Made by a program: the position numbers and the translations under genes. A DNA stretch of 64,000 nucleotides from Chondrosia reniformis (taxonomy: Eukaryota > Porifera > Demospongiae > Chondrillida > Chondrillidae), in assembly GCA_947172415.1 (NCBI GenBank), contig OX359198.1, forward strand, positions 6,355,401 through 6,419,400. The letters run 5' to 3'. Shown piece by piece: positions 10,349 through 22,564 of the stretch. Positions within the stretch are counted from its first letter, which is position 1. The number at the start of each line of letters is the position of its first letter. The notes beneath the pieces are model-generated. The model was not told the DNA's origin. It was given only the letters and a program-made list of their open reading frames with translations, and made no database searches.

Positions 10349-13300
10349 TTATTCTTCCATTTGATGTTCATCTTCTTCTTCATCACTAAAATCATCAACA
10401 TTTAAGGGTTCAAGGCCAAAGATATCTTCTCCTTCATCTTCATCATCATCATCATCATTACCATCTTCCTCCAAGCCATCAAAGCTGAGTGCATGCCCAG
10501 ATACGCTGAGATCTGGGCCCACTTTAGCTGTTGATCCTTGTTGCTGAAGGATGGTATCAATCTCCTGTCTCACTGATACGTTTTCAGGATCACACTTTAG
10601 TGCCCAGGAAAACTGCTGAATGGCGTCTAGAGGTTTCTCACATTCTGTAAATATCTAAAGATTAAAGTAAAAAATGGTAAAAATAGGAGAAGAGTTTTAG
10701 AAATATAGTAGACATAACAAAATATCTATGTATGTCACGTTGGGATGGCAGCCTCAGCTCTAATCATATTCATGAATTGGGACACACAAAAAACAGGCCT
10801 AAGCACCATGAATCTAATTAATAGGTCATTATAGCTAAATAAGACATTCCTTAACTAGAGATATAAACATATTCATGTAGACTATACACTTAGTCAGAGG
10901 GGAAGAAAGTCAAATCAACTCTGGGTGTAAATATACCTACATAGACAATATTGCTTAGTAAAGTAGCTAATAAATGCAATCAGCTGGCCATGTAGTTCAA
11001 TGTTTGACTGATTATATATATACTAAGTACTGGTGTGTCTTACCTCATAAGAGCATATCCACCAATAGGAATAGGTTATGACACTCTGACAGACACATAT
11101 GAATAATCTAATACACCATTCTTCTTACATGCTACCTCTACTTTGGAGTAAAAGGCCTATAGGGAACTAAACCTAGTGAGAGCTTTGGATGAGGATACAA
11201 GAGTTTTCTTCTTCATCAGTTACCATGGGAATCTTTGTCTTCTTTTTGATTTGTTGTGAATCCCTGGCATGTGTATTTTGTATATGCATATACTAATGTA
11301 TGCAGATTGCATAACCAGAGACCAATGGAGCATGCAGCAAGGACAGCTTAAGTGACAGCACTCAAAGACACCATTAGTCTGTTCATATCATAAAATGAAA
11401 GACTAAATTATTCTTTAACTAGCTGTATATTCCAGTGATTACATGGGTATTGAAATTGATGTAAAATCTTGTGACATGATCAAGGTTACTCTTAGGGACC
11501 TCCCCCTGGCCCAACTGACTATTATCATGTTAACTATCTGCCTGCTTTATTTGTGACTCCATTTGTAGACAAGACACACGGATTTTATACAAAAAACACT
11601 CATTAAAATGAAATACCAGTTGGAATGTCAGTACGCCATAATGCAGTGTGTGTGGACAGGGAGTACATAGCTACATGTATAATCATAAGTCCTTTTATGG
11701 AAGTGGCTATTTAAGGACACAATAAATGATATTCATAACACTCTGAAAGACAATCAAAGCTGACATTAATTATTCATAACCTGATGATATCATGCATTAA
11801 CACCTAACACTAATTATATTCATTGCTTCTTAACAATATTCACAATATTAACACTATTTATAGACTAAACATCACTAGGGGTTTTCAGGGGGAGAGTGCA
11901 CTCATATATGATACAATAATCCTATTGGCTGAAAATCTTCTGTATCATTTCTAAGATAATAGTAGAACTAGATTTCTTATTACTGCACCAAACTAATCTT
12001 TGAGACGAGTCTTTTGAGAGCAGCCGAAGAAGGGCCACATTGTCCTATTCTCAAGAAAACAAACTGCATCTCTAGATGCTCACAAGTCTAAAGATGAACC
12101 ATCTCAAAGATAATAGTAGTATATATGTATGTATGTATATAGCAGGTCAATTCTACTGGGTTTGGTACACTGTTGAGGCATACCTGTCCCATTTGAATGT
12201 AGACCTTTGCCTCCTTTGGCACCAGCTTTGAGAGGTGCTGCAACTCCAGCAGGGCCTCCTAGCGATTTGGAAGTGAAGAAGAATATCATGACTCATCCCC
12301 TCTGTCTTACTATGCAGTGTAACCTCCTCACACGCAGAGAGCTCTGCTATTAAGCTACCTTGGTTATGTAAATATTAATGTACGTACAAAACTTTACATA
12401 TTTTTCTAATGTGTACAGTGTCAAACTCCAAAATAGACATGCTCATATTGGTTAGGCTGCTTAACCATAGTAGAAGAGATTCCAGCAGAGGTATGATGTG
12501 GCTCCCTATGGCTACATACCCGGTATCTACATACATATTTATGTACCTCTGATCTACCCAATGCTTGCAGAGCCAACGACTTGTTAAATCTGGCAACTGG
12601 CATTTGTGCATCCATCTGAATAGCCTGGTTGATCAGTTGCAGCCCAAACTCTCCTCTGTTTAGCCGTACAAGTCCCTATAAACAACAAACACCACAAGAG
12701 GCATGGACTGCTACTTAAATAAACTGCAGTGTTGAAAACAGGGGACTTTAAGAACTAAAGCCAATCTTAAGGTTTTGTTATTTTTATCATTTGATTCTGG
12801 AGTTTACCTAGTATTTGGTTCCATTCAGTAGCTCATTAATTGAAGACATGAGTGGGTGGGCGAATCCAGAGGCAAATGGTGATGATAATAAACTCAAAGG
12901 TTGTCTAAAGGAATCTACCTTACATATTCAGTCCCCCCCCCCAATATTCTTCACACAGCTGATCATACATACATATATACAATATACAGAGAGTGAGGAT
13001 GTGAGGCTAGTACCCACTGACTTACCAAACCCAACTGAGAACAAACCAGTGGATTGCGTTTGTTAATCATAAGAGCTCGCTTGTAGTGAGTGCAAGCTAG
13101 ATCAAACTTTTCTTGCTGCTCATAGACCATTCCCATTCCAGACCTAAAAATTGGAAGTTGAAAGAGGTAGTAAAGAATGAAGAATACTAAGTGTCACATT
13201 TAATGGAGTAGTTGACAATCGACTAACAAGTATTTAGGAACTTTAGTAGTGATATAATTTAGAGTTTAATTCTCTTAACCCTCTTGTAATGAGCAACAAG

Positions 13301-16300
13301 CCTGACCTACCATGCAAGGTACTGTCTCGGGTTCTGGGATGTGGCTGACTTGAACGCATCCATTGCTTCATTTAGCTGTTCAGTTGCACAATACTCAACT
13401 CCCAGCAGTGTGTATCCGTAGGAATAGCTTGGGCATTTCTAAATAATAGACATAATTAAAAATTCAAAACCCTTACAGATGACATACTGTTTCTTGTATT
13501 TCCAGTAATAATACCACCAATTTAACATAGGTATTTGTGGTTAAGATATATATATATAACTAATCTAAGATAGATAAGTTTATTGGAGCTACGTATCTGC
13601 AACAAAAATCGAGCTAGATTAAACGTTTCGACCTGTAGGTCTTCATCAGCAACCCAACAAGAAATATATTAGGTGGACCAACAGGAGAGTCAGTCATACG
13701 TAGTATATGATATTAAATGTTTACCTCAACTGCCTTCTTATAGCTTTCAATAGCTGCCTCCTGCTCCTTGAGCCTGCTCTGCATGTTGCCCCTGATGACC
13801 CACATGACGGGGTGGTGGTCAAATCCTTTGAAATCGTCTACCAAAACTTGTAGCTCAACTGTTCTGTTGAGATGCCACAATAGAGAGCTGTAATAGTCCA
13901 TTGCCTCGATCATATAAGGTTCACTGTGATGGATCCTAGCAAATATCTCACTGCTCTATATACGTATGTACAAACAAATACGTATATACAATATCTTAGT
14001 ATAGAATATGTACACATAGTTTGCTGTACACCTACAGTACTATATATACAGTATGTATACATAGTTTGCTGTACACCTACAGTACTATATATACAGTATG
14101 TACACATAGTTTGCTGTACACCTACAGTACTATATATACAGTATGTACACATAGTTTGCTGTACACCCTCAGTACTATATATACAGTATGTACACATAGT
14201 TTGCTGTACACCTACAGTACTATATATACAGTATGTACACATAGTTTGCTGTATACCTACAGTACTATATATACAGTATGTACACATAGTTTGCTGTACA
14301 CCTACAGTACTATATATACAGTATGTACACATAGTTTGCTGTACTCAAACACAATATAGCAAAACATTTGGATAACAGACAGGTTGTGACATGTTCTTCT
14401 GTCCTTTATAGAGAGTTGTCCTTATCTAAGAGGACATCCAAAATGGCTGACCAGTTATGTTGACGGCGAGTTAGTAATGTATTATATTATGTTTTTACAG
14501 ATCAGTTAGGGAAACAGTATATTTTCTTACACAATCAAGTTTTGGTGTTTATAGTGGAAAGGTAATATCATTTCAAAGGATTGTATATTGAAGTACAGGA
14601 AATCAGACAATAACAGTTCAATTAGCACGTTGTATGGAGGATGCTTGCAGTTTAGAATACTCATAGTGAGGCTTAACTACACAAGCCGTACATATCTCCT
14701 GACTAATATGAGTGAATGTTATAATGCTGATGACATTTACCTTTTTATATTTGCCAGCATAAAAGTATGATTTGGCCAGGCATGTCTGCACCCAGGAGGT
14801 TGAAAGGTGGTTCTTTGGGAGGCACTGCAGCAGTTTTATGGTATCCACAAGGTGAAATGAGGAGAGAGCTTTGTATGCACTTGCATGATGTCTCACTACT
14901 GACATCAGTCCATCTGCATTGTACAGGCAGAGCAATAATCAAATCTCAGCCGCAAGCACATGTTAAGTAAGGGTATGTGGATGTGGAGGTGTGTGGATGT
15001 GGATGTAGAGGGTGTGGAGGGGTGTGGATGTGGAGGTGTGGGGAGGGCATTGTGCACCCATTGAAGAAAATCAAATTACCAAGTTTTAATAGCAAACAAA
15101 CATATTGAACTATGTAGGTTGCCCCTTGAAGTTTTACTGTATTGTATTTTGTCCCCTTCCCTTTGGCTTGTGATATTTTCTAAATGAAATCCGATGAAAA
15201 GTGTGATTATGTGAAGTGGCAATACAACTCACCAAGCATATCTTGCTGGGAGCTCTGTTGGGATGGATGAGGGACACCAGCATCTTTGTCAGTGTCCAAT
15301 AATTCAATATTTTCTCTTAATGCTGACTTGTCCTTTGTAATGTCATCTCCACTAGTTCCTTCCTCCTCCATTGACACAGGGTTATCCTAACATTTCAGAA
15401 ATGTGCTTCGTAAGGCAATAATACAGGTGCCACTTGAGACACTCCAATCCAAGTATGTGAAGGATTGATGGTCAAGTAATGTGATATGTTACAAAAACTT
15501 TTTATTTCAAATATATGGCTCTGGACAGCAACATTCCAACTGTAAGCTATGTAATAACAGTTTAGGGAACACAAGGTTACCAAGGAACTACAACACTCCT
15601 GTGGCAATGCTAAAAGGAAGTAATTCCAAATATTTTTTAAAATACAATGTAAATATTTTCTGTAACTACGTAGAACAATTGTTTACTATATCGTATGTAC
15701 ATATGTATATATGTAGTACACAAGTGCTATGACATACGTACGTACAGAGGCTCTGAGGGTACCTGACTGTTAGTCTGTATATACGTAGTACACAAGTACT
15801 ATGACATACGTACAGAGGCTCTGAGGGTACCTGACTGTTAGTCTGTATACAGTACACAAGTGCTATGACATACGTACAGAGGCTCTGAGGGTACCTGACT
15901 GTTAGTCTGTATACAGTACACAAGTGCTATGACATACGTACGTACAGAGGCTCTGAGGGTACCTGACTGTTAGTCTGTATATAGTACACAAGTGCTATGA
16001 CATACGTACAGAGGCTCTGAGGGTACCTGACTGTTAGTCTGTATACAGTACACAAGTGCTATGACATACGTACGTACAGAGGCTCTGAGGGTACCTGACT
16101 GTTAGTCTGTATATAGTACACAAGTGCTATGACATACGTACAGAGGCTCTGAGGGTACCTGACTGTTAGTCTGTATACAGTACACAAGTGCTATGACATA
16201 CGTACGTACAGAGGCTCTGAGGGTACCTGACTGTTAGTCTGTATATAGTACACAAGTGCTATGACATACGTACAGAGGCTCTGAGGGTACCTGACTGTTA

Positions 16301-19242
16301 GTCGTGTCCTGAAGCATTCCATGGGAAGACTTTGATACTCCAAAAGAAAGGGATCTTCTAGTATTTACACTTTCAGCTGATGTTGACTAGATCAGAACAG
16401 GATTTGTTAAAGACATACAATATCACCATCACCATCATCACATAGTAAACTTCAACAATCTACCATATCTCATAGCTGTGAAGTACAATATATAGGTCTC
16501 TTAGAAAAGAGTTCAATATATTGTTAATTAAACATTTATCACTGTTAATCTGTCCCAAACAAAATGGAGTCAGTAATGACCATATTTTTTTTATTTAATG
16601 TTGTGACAGATTACCTTTCTAGGTGACATCCGGCTCTGTCTAGCTCGATGAGGGGAGATGTGAGTGGGTCTGCTGGAGGAAGCAGTGGTCCTGCGACGGT
16701 TGGGGGGCGGGGAGTGCACATTGGACTGGGTGGGGATCTTGCTACTGATCCGAGAGCTTCGTCGCAGTGCCAAACCTACACACATTAATAGAATAAGAAT
16801 TTCTTCTAACTGTGTCAAACTTATCTTTTGAAAGGAACATATTTCGACTTTTAGAGTGACACACATTGCAACTTTGAATAAGCACCATTTACTATGGCTT
16901 CTCATGCACATGATGACTAAAATACCAAACTGACCAACTTGATCTAAATCCCTTCACTTACTTGTATAGTCAATACACATTATATACATACGTACGTAAG
17001 TAATAAATACATAACCAACTTATAGATTTCACTGGTGCTTTAGGCGGAGGCATCAGAAACCCAGAATCATCCCCCAAGTCAGGATGGTCTCCGAAATGCA
17101 CAGGGGAGGTGGTGTCCAATGGTGTCCCCAGTAGAGTACTAGCAGCTGGTTCTCCGACGTATCCTTTACTCAGTGGCTGGCTCCAAGCAACTCGAGCAAT
17201 GGAGGGCTACAGAAGGTTGGAGGGATACTTGTAACAGGAGACTTTCTGTTTGATCCAACTGTAACAGGAGACTTTCTGTTTGATCCAACTGTAACAGGAG
17301 ACTTCCTGTTCAAACCAACTGTAACAGGAGACTTCCTGTTTGATCCAACTGTAACAGGAGACTTCCTGTTCAAATCTTTACAATGATATCAGGTTTCTTT
17401 TAAAAGTAGGTGGAATGGGTACAAAATACAATATAGTTCAATATACAGAAAAACCTAGTTCAATATATTTCTTTGCTGGTAATAAATGGCAGGGGGAGGG
17501 AGAATATTAATTACTTACCACCGGTTTGGTCTGCATCTGTGGATGCTGAAGTGGTGTGGTAGTTGGCTGATGATGCAATGAGGAGGATGGAACATGCTGG
17601 GCACTAAATGGAGTCGAGGTGACGGCAGGGCTTTCCAGAGGACATCTTGTCCTCACATGACTTTCCTTGCATCTTGCAGTCAACAAGGCTGCTGAATCAG
17701 GTGTTACTGCAGGGAGACTCCATGCAAAGGGGGTCAATGACGGACTAACAGGTTCCAGTTCCGATGGTTTAGACACATCCTCTTCACAAAAGGTGCTGCC
17801 TCCAGTGTAGGCCAGTTGCATGGCGACACTTGGCCTTTTAAGTCTGAAATCCAACTGGTCAGCTGAAGCTTAAAGTGAGACAAAACACATACATACACAT
17901 GCAGACTCACAGGCACTGTATAGAATGACGTACTGTTTTGGCGTGGAGTAGAAGATCCCTTGGCTGACCCTAGGGCAGCATTGTAAAATATATCTGGAGT
18001 GTTAGGGAGATCTCTCTGCCTGTGCAGCAGGTCCCTGCCAACTCTTAGCTCCTAACAATTAAGAGGGAAAAGAATGGATGACTTGTCTTTTAAGTATGCA
18101 TGGGTATGACTATAACGAGCTGCTAACTCAACTTTCCAGATCATTGATCAGTAAAATACAACACCAAGCAAGCTCATAAAATGTATTTATCCACATTTCT
18201 GGTCTAGAGTACATTGAACTACATTTTCAGTACACTGACCTTCTTCATTTGGGACTGTTGCACCTTCTGCTCAATTTTAGATGCAAAAGGAGCCAAATTG
18301 ATGTGTTGGGAAAACACGGGACAAGAACTTCTCACAAAATAGTCTTCTGGAGATACTGCCTCTCCTGAGAACAGTAAAATTGAGACTATATACACTCAAT
18401 ACAATGTACTTGGGCATTACTTACCCAAATCACAGAGCACCTTGTAAGCTGACCAAAGGAAGGGATTACACTTCAAACTCTCCTTAAACCACATTTTAGC
18501 TTCTTGCATTGCCCCAGCGATTCTAGGGAATGGTATGAAAAAAAGAAAAAAACTTGGCAGAGGTGGGATTCGAACCCACGCCTCCGAAGAGACTGGTGCC
18601 TTAAACCAGCGCCTTAGACCGCTCGGCCACTCTACCAATCCGGTAATACTCCTAAAAAGAGGTCCATTTAAAATAGAGCACTACCTCAGGAACTCTCCTC
18701 GAAGGAATAGGGCAATCCCTGCGTCTTCTTTAAAAAACTCTACAATTTCTTCAAGTACAGCTTCCTTTCCCTTAAAGAGACTAAGAGCGTTAAAGCCAGC
18801 CTGATCTTTGAACTGCAGACAGCATCTGGCATAGAGAAGAGTACACTTCGGGTTTTGGAGTCCACCTTTTTTCTTCAGTACATGAGCCGCATGCCTCGGA
18901 TCTCCTCTGCGGAAGTAACTAGTCCCAAGCAACCACAGGCTTTGGTAAGTCCCAACTAACAGTTAAAGAAACCAGATACTATTCGTAGGAACAATGGCTT
19001 ACGATGTCTTATTTTATGCTTAAATTAAACACACATTTAGCTTGTAATTGACCAACTCACCTTCCGCATGGTATATTTCTGCTAAGAAAACTGCATCTTC
19101 AAACTGATAATTTTCAATAGCGTATAAAATAGCTCCCTAAACAATAAACAAATAAAATTGTTCAGTTTTTGTCGCTTTGATAAGGTGATGAACATGATAT
19201 TTGTGTGTCTTAGCCAGTGCCCACCGAAATTACATCATCCAT
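10349..19242 (-). CDS. CDC27: Anaphase-promoting complex subunit CDC27/APC3
   Basis: Eighteen proposed exons: 19242-19225 (tentative), 19136-19061, 18955-18685, 18522-18425, 18364-18240, 18051-17934, 17862-17519, 17206-17020, 16775-16615, 16386-16291, 15386-15233, 14913-14741, 13955-13725, 13438-13311, 13143-13026, 12675-12547, 12258-12184 and 10654-10349. Together they give 2,808 nt, a frame-consistent 935 residues. CDC27 is a TPR scaffold of the APC/C ubiquitin ligase that docks CDC20/CDH1. The N-terminal TPR part is visible in ENYQFEDAVFLAEIYHAEV and LKCNPFLWSAYKVLCDLG. A Ser/Pro-rich linker contains LRRSSRISSKIP. The C-terminal TPRs include DYYSSLLWHLNRTVELQVL, YGYTLLGVEYCATEQLNEA, MGMVYEQQEKFDLA and FSWALKCDPEN, followed by an acidic tail ending EDEHQMEE. 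Human CDC27 is 824 residues; the linker accounts for most of the excess. The six-codon first exon rests only on splice phase. Confidence 0.93.
10655..12183. other. Large CDC27 intron with dispersed repeats
   Basis: This 1.5 kb intron precedes the last coding exon. It contains a copy of dispersed repeat family 1 (about 11130-11280, with CCTATAGGGAACTAAACCTAG) and near 12000-12110 a foldback-family-like stretch containing GAAGAAGGGCC and ACTGCATCTCTAGATGCTCA. Nothing coding was seen. Confidence 0.6.
13990..14345. repeat. Minisatellite, 45 bp unit, in CDC27 intron
   Basis: About seven and a half copies of a 45 bp unit containing CACATAGTTTGCTGTACACC and TACAGTACTATATATACAGT. Because 45 is a multiple of three, several frames stay open on both strands, but the stretch lies between two well-phased CDC27 exons (13955 and 14741) and is not coding. 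Confidence 0.92.
15700..16305. repeat. Minisatellite with exon-end and splice donor in each unit (CDC27)
   Basis: About nine copies of a 60-70 bp unit with the core GAGGCTCTGAGGGTACCTGA then CTGTTAGTCTGTATA. The unit nearest 16290 runs directly into the CDC27 exon 16291-16386, so each unit carries, on the minus strand, that exon's last bases (ACTAACAGTCAG) and its donor (GTACCCTC). From about the fourth copy on, units alternate between two forms (ATACAG with CGTACGTAC, ATATAG with CGTAC), a dimeric higher-order pattern. Confidence 0.9.
17226..17375. repeat. Minisatellite, 30 bp unit, in CDC27 intron
   Basis: Five copies of a 30 bp unit (CTGTAACAGGAGACTTCCTG then TTTGATCCAA or TTCAAACCAA). 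It lies just upstream of the acceptor of exon 17206-17020. It is open as a 10-residue peptide repeat on the minus strand, but phase across the flanking exons (17519 to 17206) is explained without it. Confidence 0.85.
18555..18636 (-). tRNA. tRNA-Leu(AAG)
   Basis: An 82 nt minus-strand gene within the CDC27 intron 18684-18523, in the host gene's orientation. The acceptor stem pairs GGTAGAG with CTCTGCC, with one T-G pair; the discriminator is A. The A box is GTGGCCGAGCGGTC. The anticodon arm is CTGGT-TTAAGGC-ACCAG, giving anticodon AAG (codon CUU). A long variable arm (CTCTTCGGAG region) is typical of class II tRNA-Leu. The T arm/B box is GGGTTCGAATCCC. No intron. A run of Ts (plus-strand As at 18538-18552) follows as a Pol III terminator. 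Confidence 0.96.
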
Positions 19243-19908
19243 TCTTGTAATTTAGAATGAGTACTTTAAAGCTCTTGAAATCCCGCCATTTTGAAACATC
19301 TAGTCGATAATAGTTTTTTCAATAAAGCGTTGGCTTAATATCGATATCAGATCTGAACCAAATAATATGTGGATATGATTTATAAATACATACAACATAA
19401 CGATTTCATTAAATATAAATATATTATGTACGTAGCTAGAGTATAGAACCTCTTATATAGTGTATTTAAATAATGTTGATTGTTACATCAACCCTTGGAG
19501 CCTGTGAACAGCTATTTAGGATGTATCTGACATGATACTTTCCACATTTGGCATTTATTGAGCCTCAGCAGCAATTATATTCACAAGCTGAACATTTTGG
19601 CCAAAAGATCTTCATCAGCATATGCTGATTGATTGGATGTGTTCAATTTGCGAATACAACTGTATGTTGCTGAAGATACATATTACATATGAAAACACGT
19701 TTGGTATGTATAAGGAACGGTACATATGTGAACACACTCATTGTCATGATTAAACAGGCTGTACAAATAATAAACATTTTAATTTAAGTTAAATATATAT
19801 ATTATGCATGTGAAATTAATAATATATGTGATATGTATGAAACAAACTTTAGTCTATATAAGAGTATTCTTATCATCAGAGTTAAAACTTTCAAACTGTT
19901 TAATACAA
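19243..19908. other. Gap between CDC27 start and kinase-Kelch gene A, with mosaic junction
   Basis: It holds the CDC27 promoter and the 3' flank of gene A. Bases 19330 to about 19416 match the 3' flank of gene C (from 32221). From about 19417 (AAATATATTATGTACGTAGC) the sequence switches to match the 3' flank of gene D (from about 36757). A block near 19590-19620 (GCTGAACATTTTGGCC, then AGATCTTCATCAGCA) resembles the middle of the foldback repeat family and recurs after genes B and D. Confidence 0.7.
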
Positions 19909-22564
19909 TTACTGTACTAGGGTACCAATATCGATAAAATTTGCTGGCTCCTTTTGACCGTTTGATGCATCATCATATCCACCGATTATTATGAGTTTGT
20001 TGTCTGTCACAACTCCAGCTGCCTGCTCCCTACCTCTCAGGTTCTTACAACTGGAACACTGATGTGCGTGCCAGTCATTGCTGTCTTCATTGTAACTGTA
20101 GCAACTGGGATTCTTTGTTTTGGGCCCTCCTACAGCATAGAGCTTGTTCCCATTTCCAATGATCGCTACACCACATGGGAGAGATTTCTTTTCCACCCAC
20201 TTATCATTTCCACTTCCATTTGACTTAGAAAATGGATTTGGGGTTCTGGATCTCTGAAGTACACTTTCAAGAATATCTTTGAAGGGCCTCATGTATATTT
20301 GCACAGAGTCCTGTGCATCTGCTTCACTCTTACCAACTAGCACAAGAGTGTCGTTCCTCCATGATGCCAGCTGTGGTCTGGATGGACATCTGAATGGTAT
20401 ACCAACCTTCCACCAGGAGGGACTACGCCTGTCCAAATTGAGGATCTCCATGGTGCTGAGGGGCTCATTTCCGAGACCCAATCCTCCGGCTACCACAAGG
20501 TATGAATCAAATCCTATGGCTCCTGCTGAGTATCGTGGTGACTTCATGGTGGGAAGAGAGACAGACCACCTGGCTGGAACGCTAGTGAGATCGTAAGTCT
20601 GGACTTTGTCTGAAATGATAGAATTGGCCTTTCCTCCCTTCTTGCGAGCAAGATTTTCACCTCCTATTGTGTAGAGCTTTCCCTTGACAGCAGCAAGTGC
20701 AAATCCACTAACGGGGATGCCACATGGAGGCAGTTGGATCCATTGGCTGAGATCAGAGAGGAGCTTGTAGATTTCAATGATTCCAGGAGTGTCTCCATTG
20801 AATCCTCCTCCTACATAGATTTCATCATTTATCACAACAGCAGAAGCTAGTGACATTTTTACAGGCAAGTTTGGGCCATGACTCCAATTAACATTTGGTA
20901 GAAATAGAGAAGGCACAGGAGTACTTGACTACAGATGATAAAAATACATATTTAGATCAAAGAACCAAATAACAAATGTATTATCAGTAAGCATTTATCA
21001 GGCAACTGTACAGAGTAACATAACATTCTAGTTATGCAGTTACGTACCTGTCTCATTCTAGAGATATCTTGGAGTGAGCCTTTATAGGCTGCTTGGCCTT
21101 TGCCATAGCTCATAGCTAGATTTGTACGGAGTGATCCATAGGCAGGTTTAATAAGTTTTGTTTGTTTGTAGTCTTCTTGAACATTTTCTAGTTTATCAAC
21201 TGCCATCTTCTTTTCTTTCTCTGTAGCTTTGAGCTTTTCTTCCATTTTGATTAGGTTTATTTGCAATTCAAAAACCTTTTCATTGCTTTTAGTGACGTTG
21301 CTTTCCAAAACCTTAAGTTGGAATGGGAAATATGACAACATTTTAAAAAAATATTTATATATGTGAATGAAATAATTTGAAGCTTTTCTGTCATTTGGGC
21401 GTGTTTCTTCTTTAATTGCTTTGTTGGTTAAGAAAACAAGGTTGATTGAATTAAATCATAAGTAATCAAATATTTTATTTGCAAAAACGTATATAAACAT
21501 TTTTGTAATCAATGTATACATACCTTATTAGATGCTTGCAAATTTTCGCATTTTGACTTGTATTCACTTAACTGAAGCGTATCTTGAGTCACTTTCGAAA
21601 TTAATGTTTCGAAATCTACATTTTCTATATCTTCATTTTTATCATTCCTCATGCAACTCGAAACAACTTCGTCCTGCTCTGAACAAATTTTTTGCATTCT
21701 CCTTACGATCTCTTCCGTTGTGGGGCGTTTGTGTGGCTCATTTTGAAGGCAGTCTTTCACCAATTGATTGAAGAGCGATCCCTCTATCTCTGACATAGCA
21801 TTGATAAAGTATGCTCGACGCTCGTATTCAGAAAATGCCACCAACTCCCCATCAACCAACTTAACTGGCTGGTCAGGCTCCGGCCATTGATGAGTAATTA
21901 CAAAAGCAACGAGGTTACCGTAAGAAAACACATCTAGCTTCATATCGTAAACTGGGTCCCGATATTTCGCTTCCGGAGGCATGAATGCAGGAGTACCGGG
22001 AGCTGCTGATAGAATAGATCGACGAGATGACGTGCTATTATTGGAACCCACTCTAGAGAGTCCAAAATCAGTCAGCTTTGCTTTTAGCGAGCACTCATCG
22101 AGAAGAACGTTGTTTGGTGTCAGATCGCGATGCAACAGAGGCGGACTTTGGCTATGGATGTAGAGCAATGCATGGGACACCTGCTGTAAGATGTAGGATT
22201 TCTGGTTTAGTTGCAGGTCTTGGCGATTTCGGTCCTCGATAAATTTTGTCAAATTAGTGCTCATTTTCTCCAACACTAGTGATGGTAAAACATCTTCGGG
22301 AGATTGAATAACGCCCAGGAATAGAACTATATTCGGATGCCGAAGTCGACTCCACATTTGACATTCATTCATGAATTTATCGACTACAATAGAATGCAGT
22401 TCCGTGACGGTGATTCGATGCAATCTCTTGACAGCGCAGACGGTGCCTCTCCATTTTCCTTCCAACACTTCAGCAAAGGATCCAACGCCTAACACCTTAT
22501 CGCCAACAAACACTTCGGGAATCTTTAAGCTTTCTACCATGGCTATATTTTTTGAAGATAACAT
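19909..22564 (-). CDS. TKL-type protein kinase / coiled-coil / Kelch protein, copy A
   Basis: Exons 22564-21524, 21311-21048 and 20928-19909, all phase 0, encode about 774 residues. The kinase domain (about 20-300) has a glycine loop GVGSFAEV (26-33), ATP lysine K46 in CAVKRL, helix-C glutamate E67, catalytic loop HRDLTPNN (145-152, with D147 and N152), DFG (166-168) and a PPE in place of APE (196-198). The activation loop is Ser/Thr-rich. The key catalytic residues are present, so it is probably active; the style is TKL (RIPK/LRRK-like). Exon 2 is a Lys/Glu-rich coiled coil. Exon 3 is a Kelch propeller with about six blades marked by YVGGGF, YTIGGE, VVAGGL, VLVGK, YAVGGP and IIIGGY. No signal peptide or membrane segment, so probably cytosolic. 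The codon before MLSSKNIAMVES is not ATG; a second ATG at residue 9 has a better Kozak context (GCCATGG). Specific function unknown. Confidence 0.88.
21379..21418 (-). pseudogene. Truncated C-type coiled-coil exon stranded in intron 1 of gene A
   Basis: These 40 bp match the 5' end of exon 2 of gene C (34073-34034), including its upstream acceptor, and encode QLKKKHAQMTEKLQ. At 21378/21379 the sequence switches abruptly to D-type intron sequence (AATGAAATAATTT, as at about 38714-38726). The exon has no donor, so it should be skipped. The same relic is in gene B at 27840-27879. Confidence 0.8.

Noticed and set aside
13926..14375. Repetitive open frames on both strands at 14 kb (15-residue Cys/Tyr repeats)
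   Set aside because: A 45 bp intronic minisatellite; CDC27 exon phases on both sides are satisfied without it.
17170..17373. NRKSPVTVGS peptide repeats as part of the CDC27 linker
   Set aside because: Attractive because of the Ser-Pro sites, but the acceptor at 17206 (CTGTAG|CCC) and the phase from 17519 place the array in the intron; transcripts could overturn this.
19243..19330. Extra upstream CDC27 coding exon beyond MDDVIS
   Set aside because: No longer frame with a donor exists here, and the six-codon exon already gives a start in phase. Left as tentative.
20279..20596. 105-codon plus-strand frame recurring in each kinase-Kelch copy
   Set aside because: Conserved only because it is antisense to the conserved Kelch exon; codon pattern follows the minus strand.
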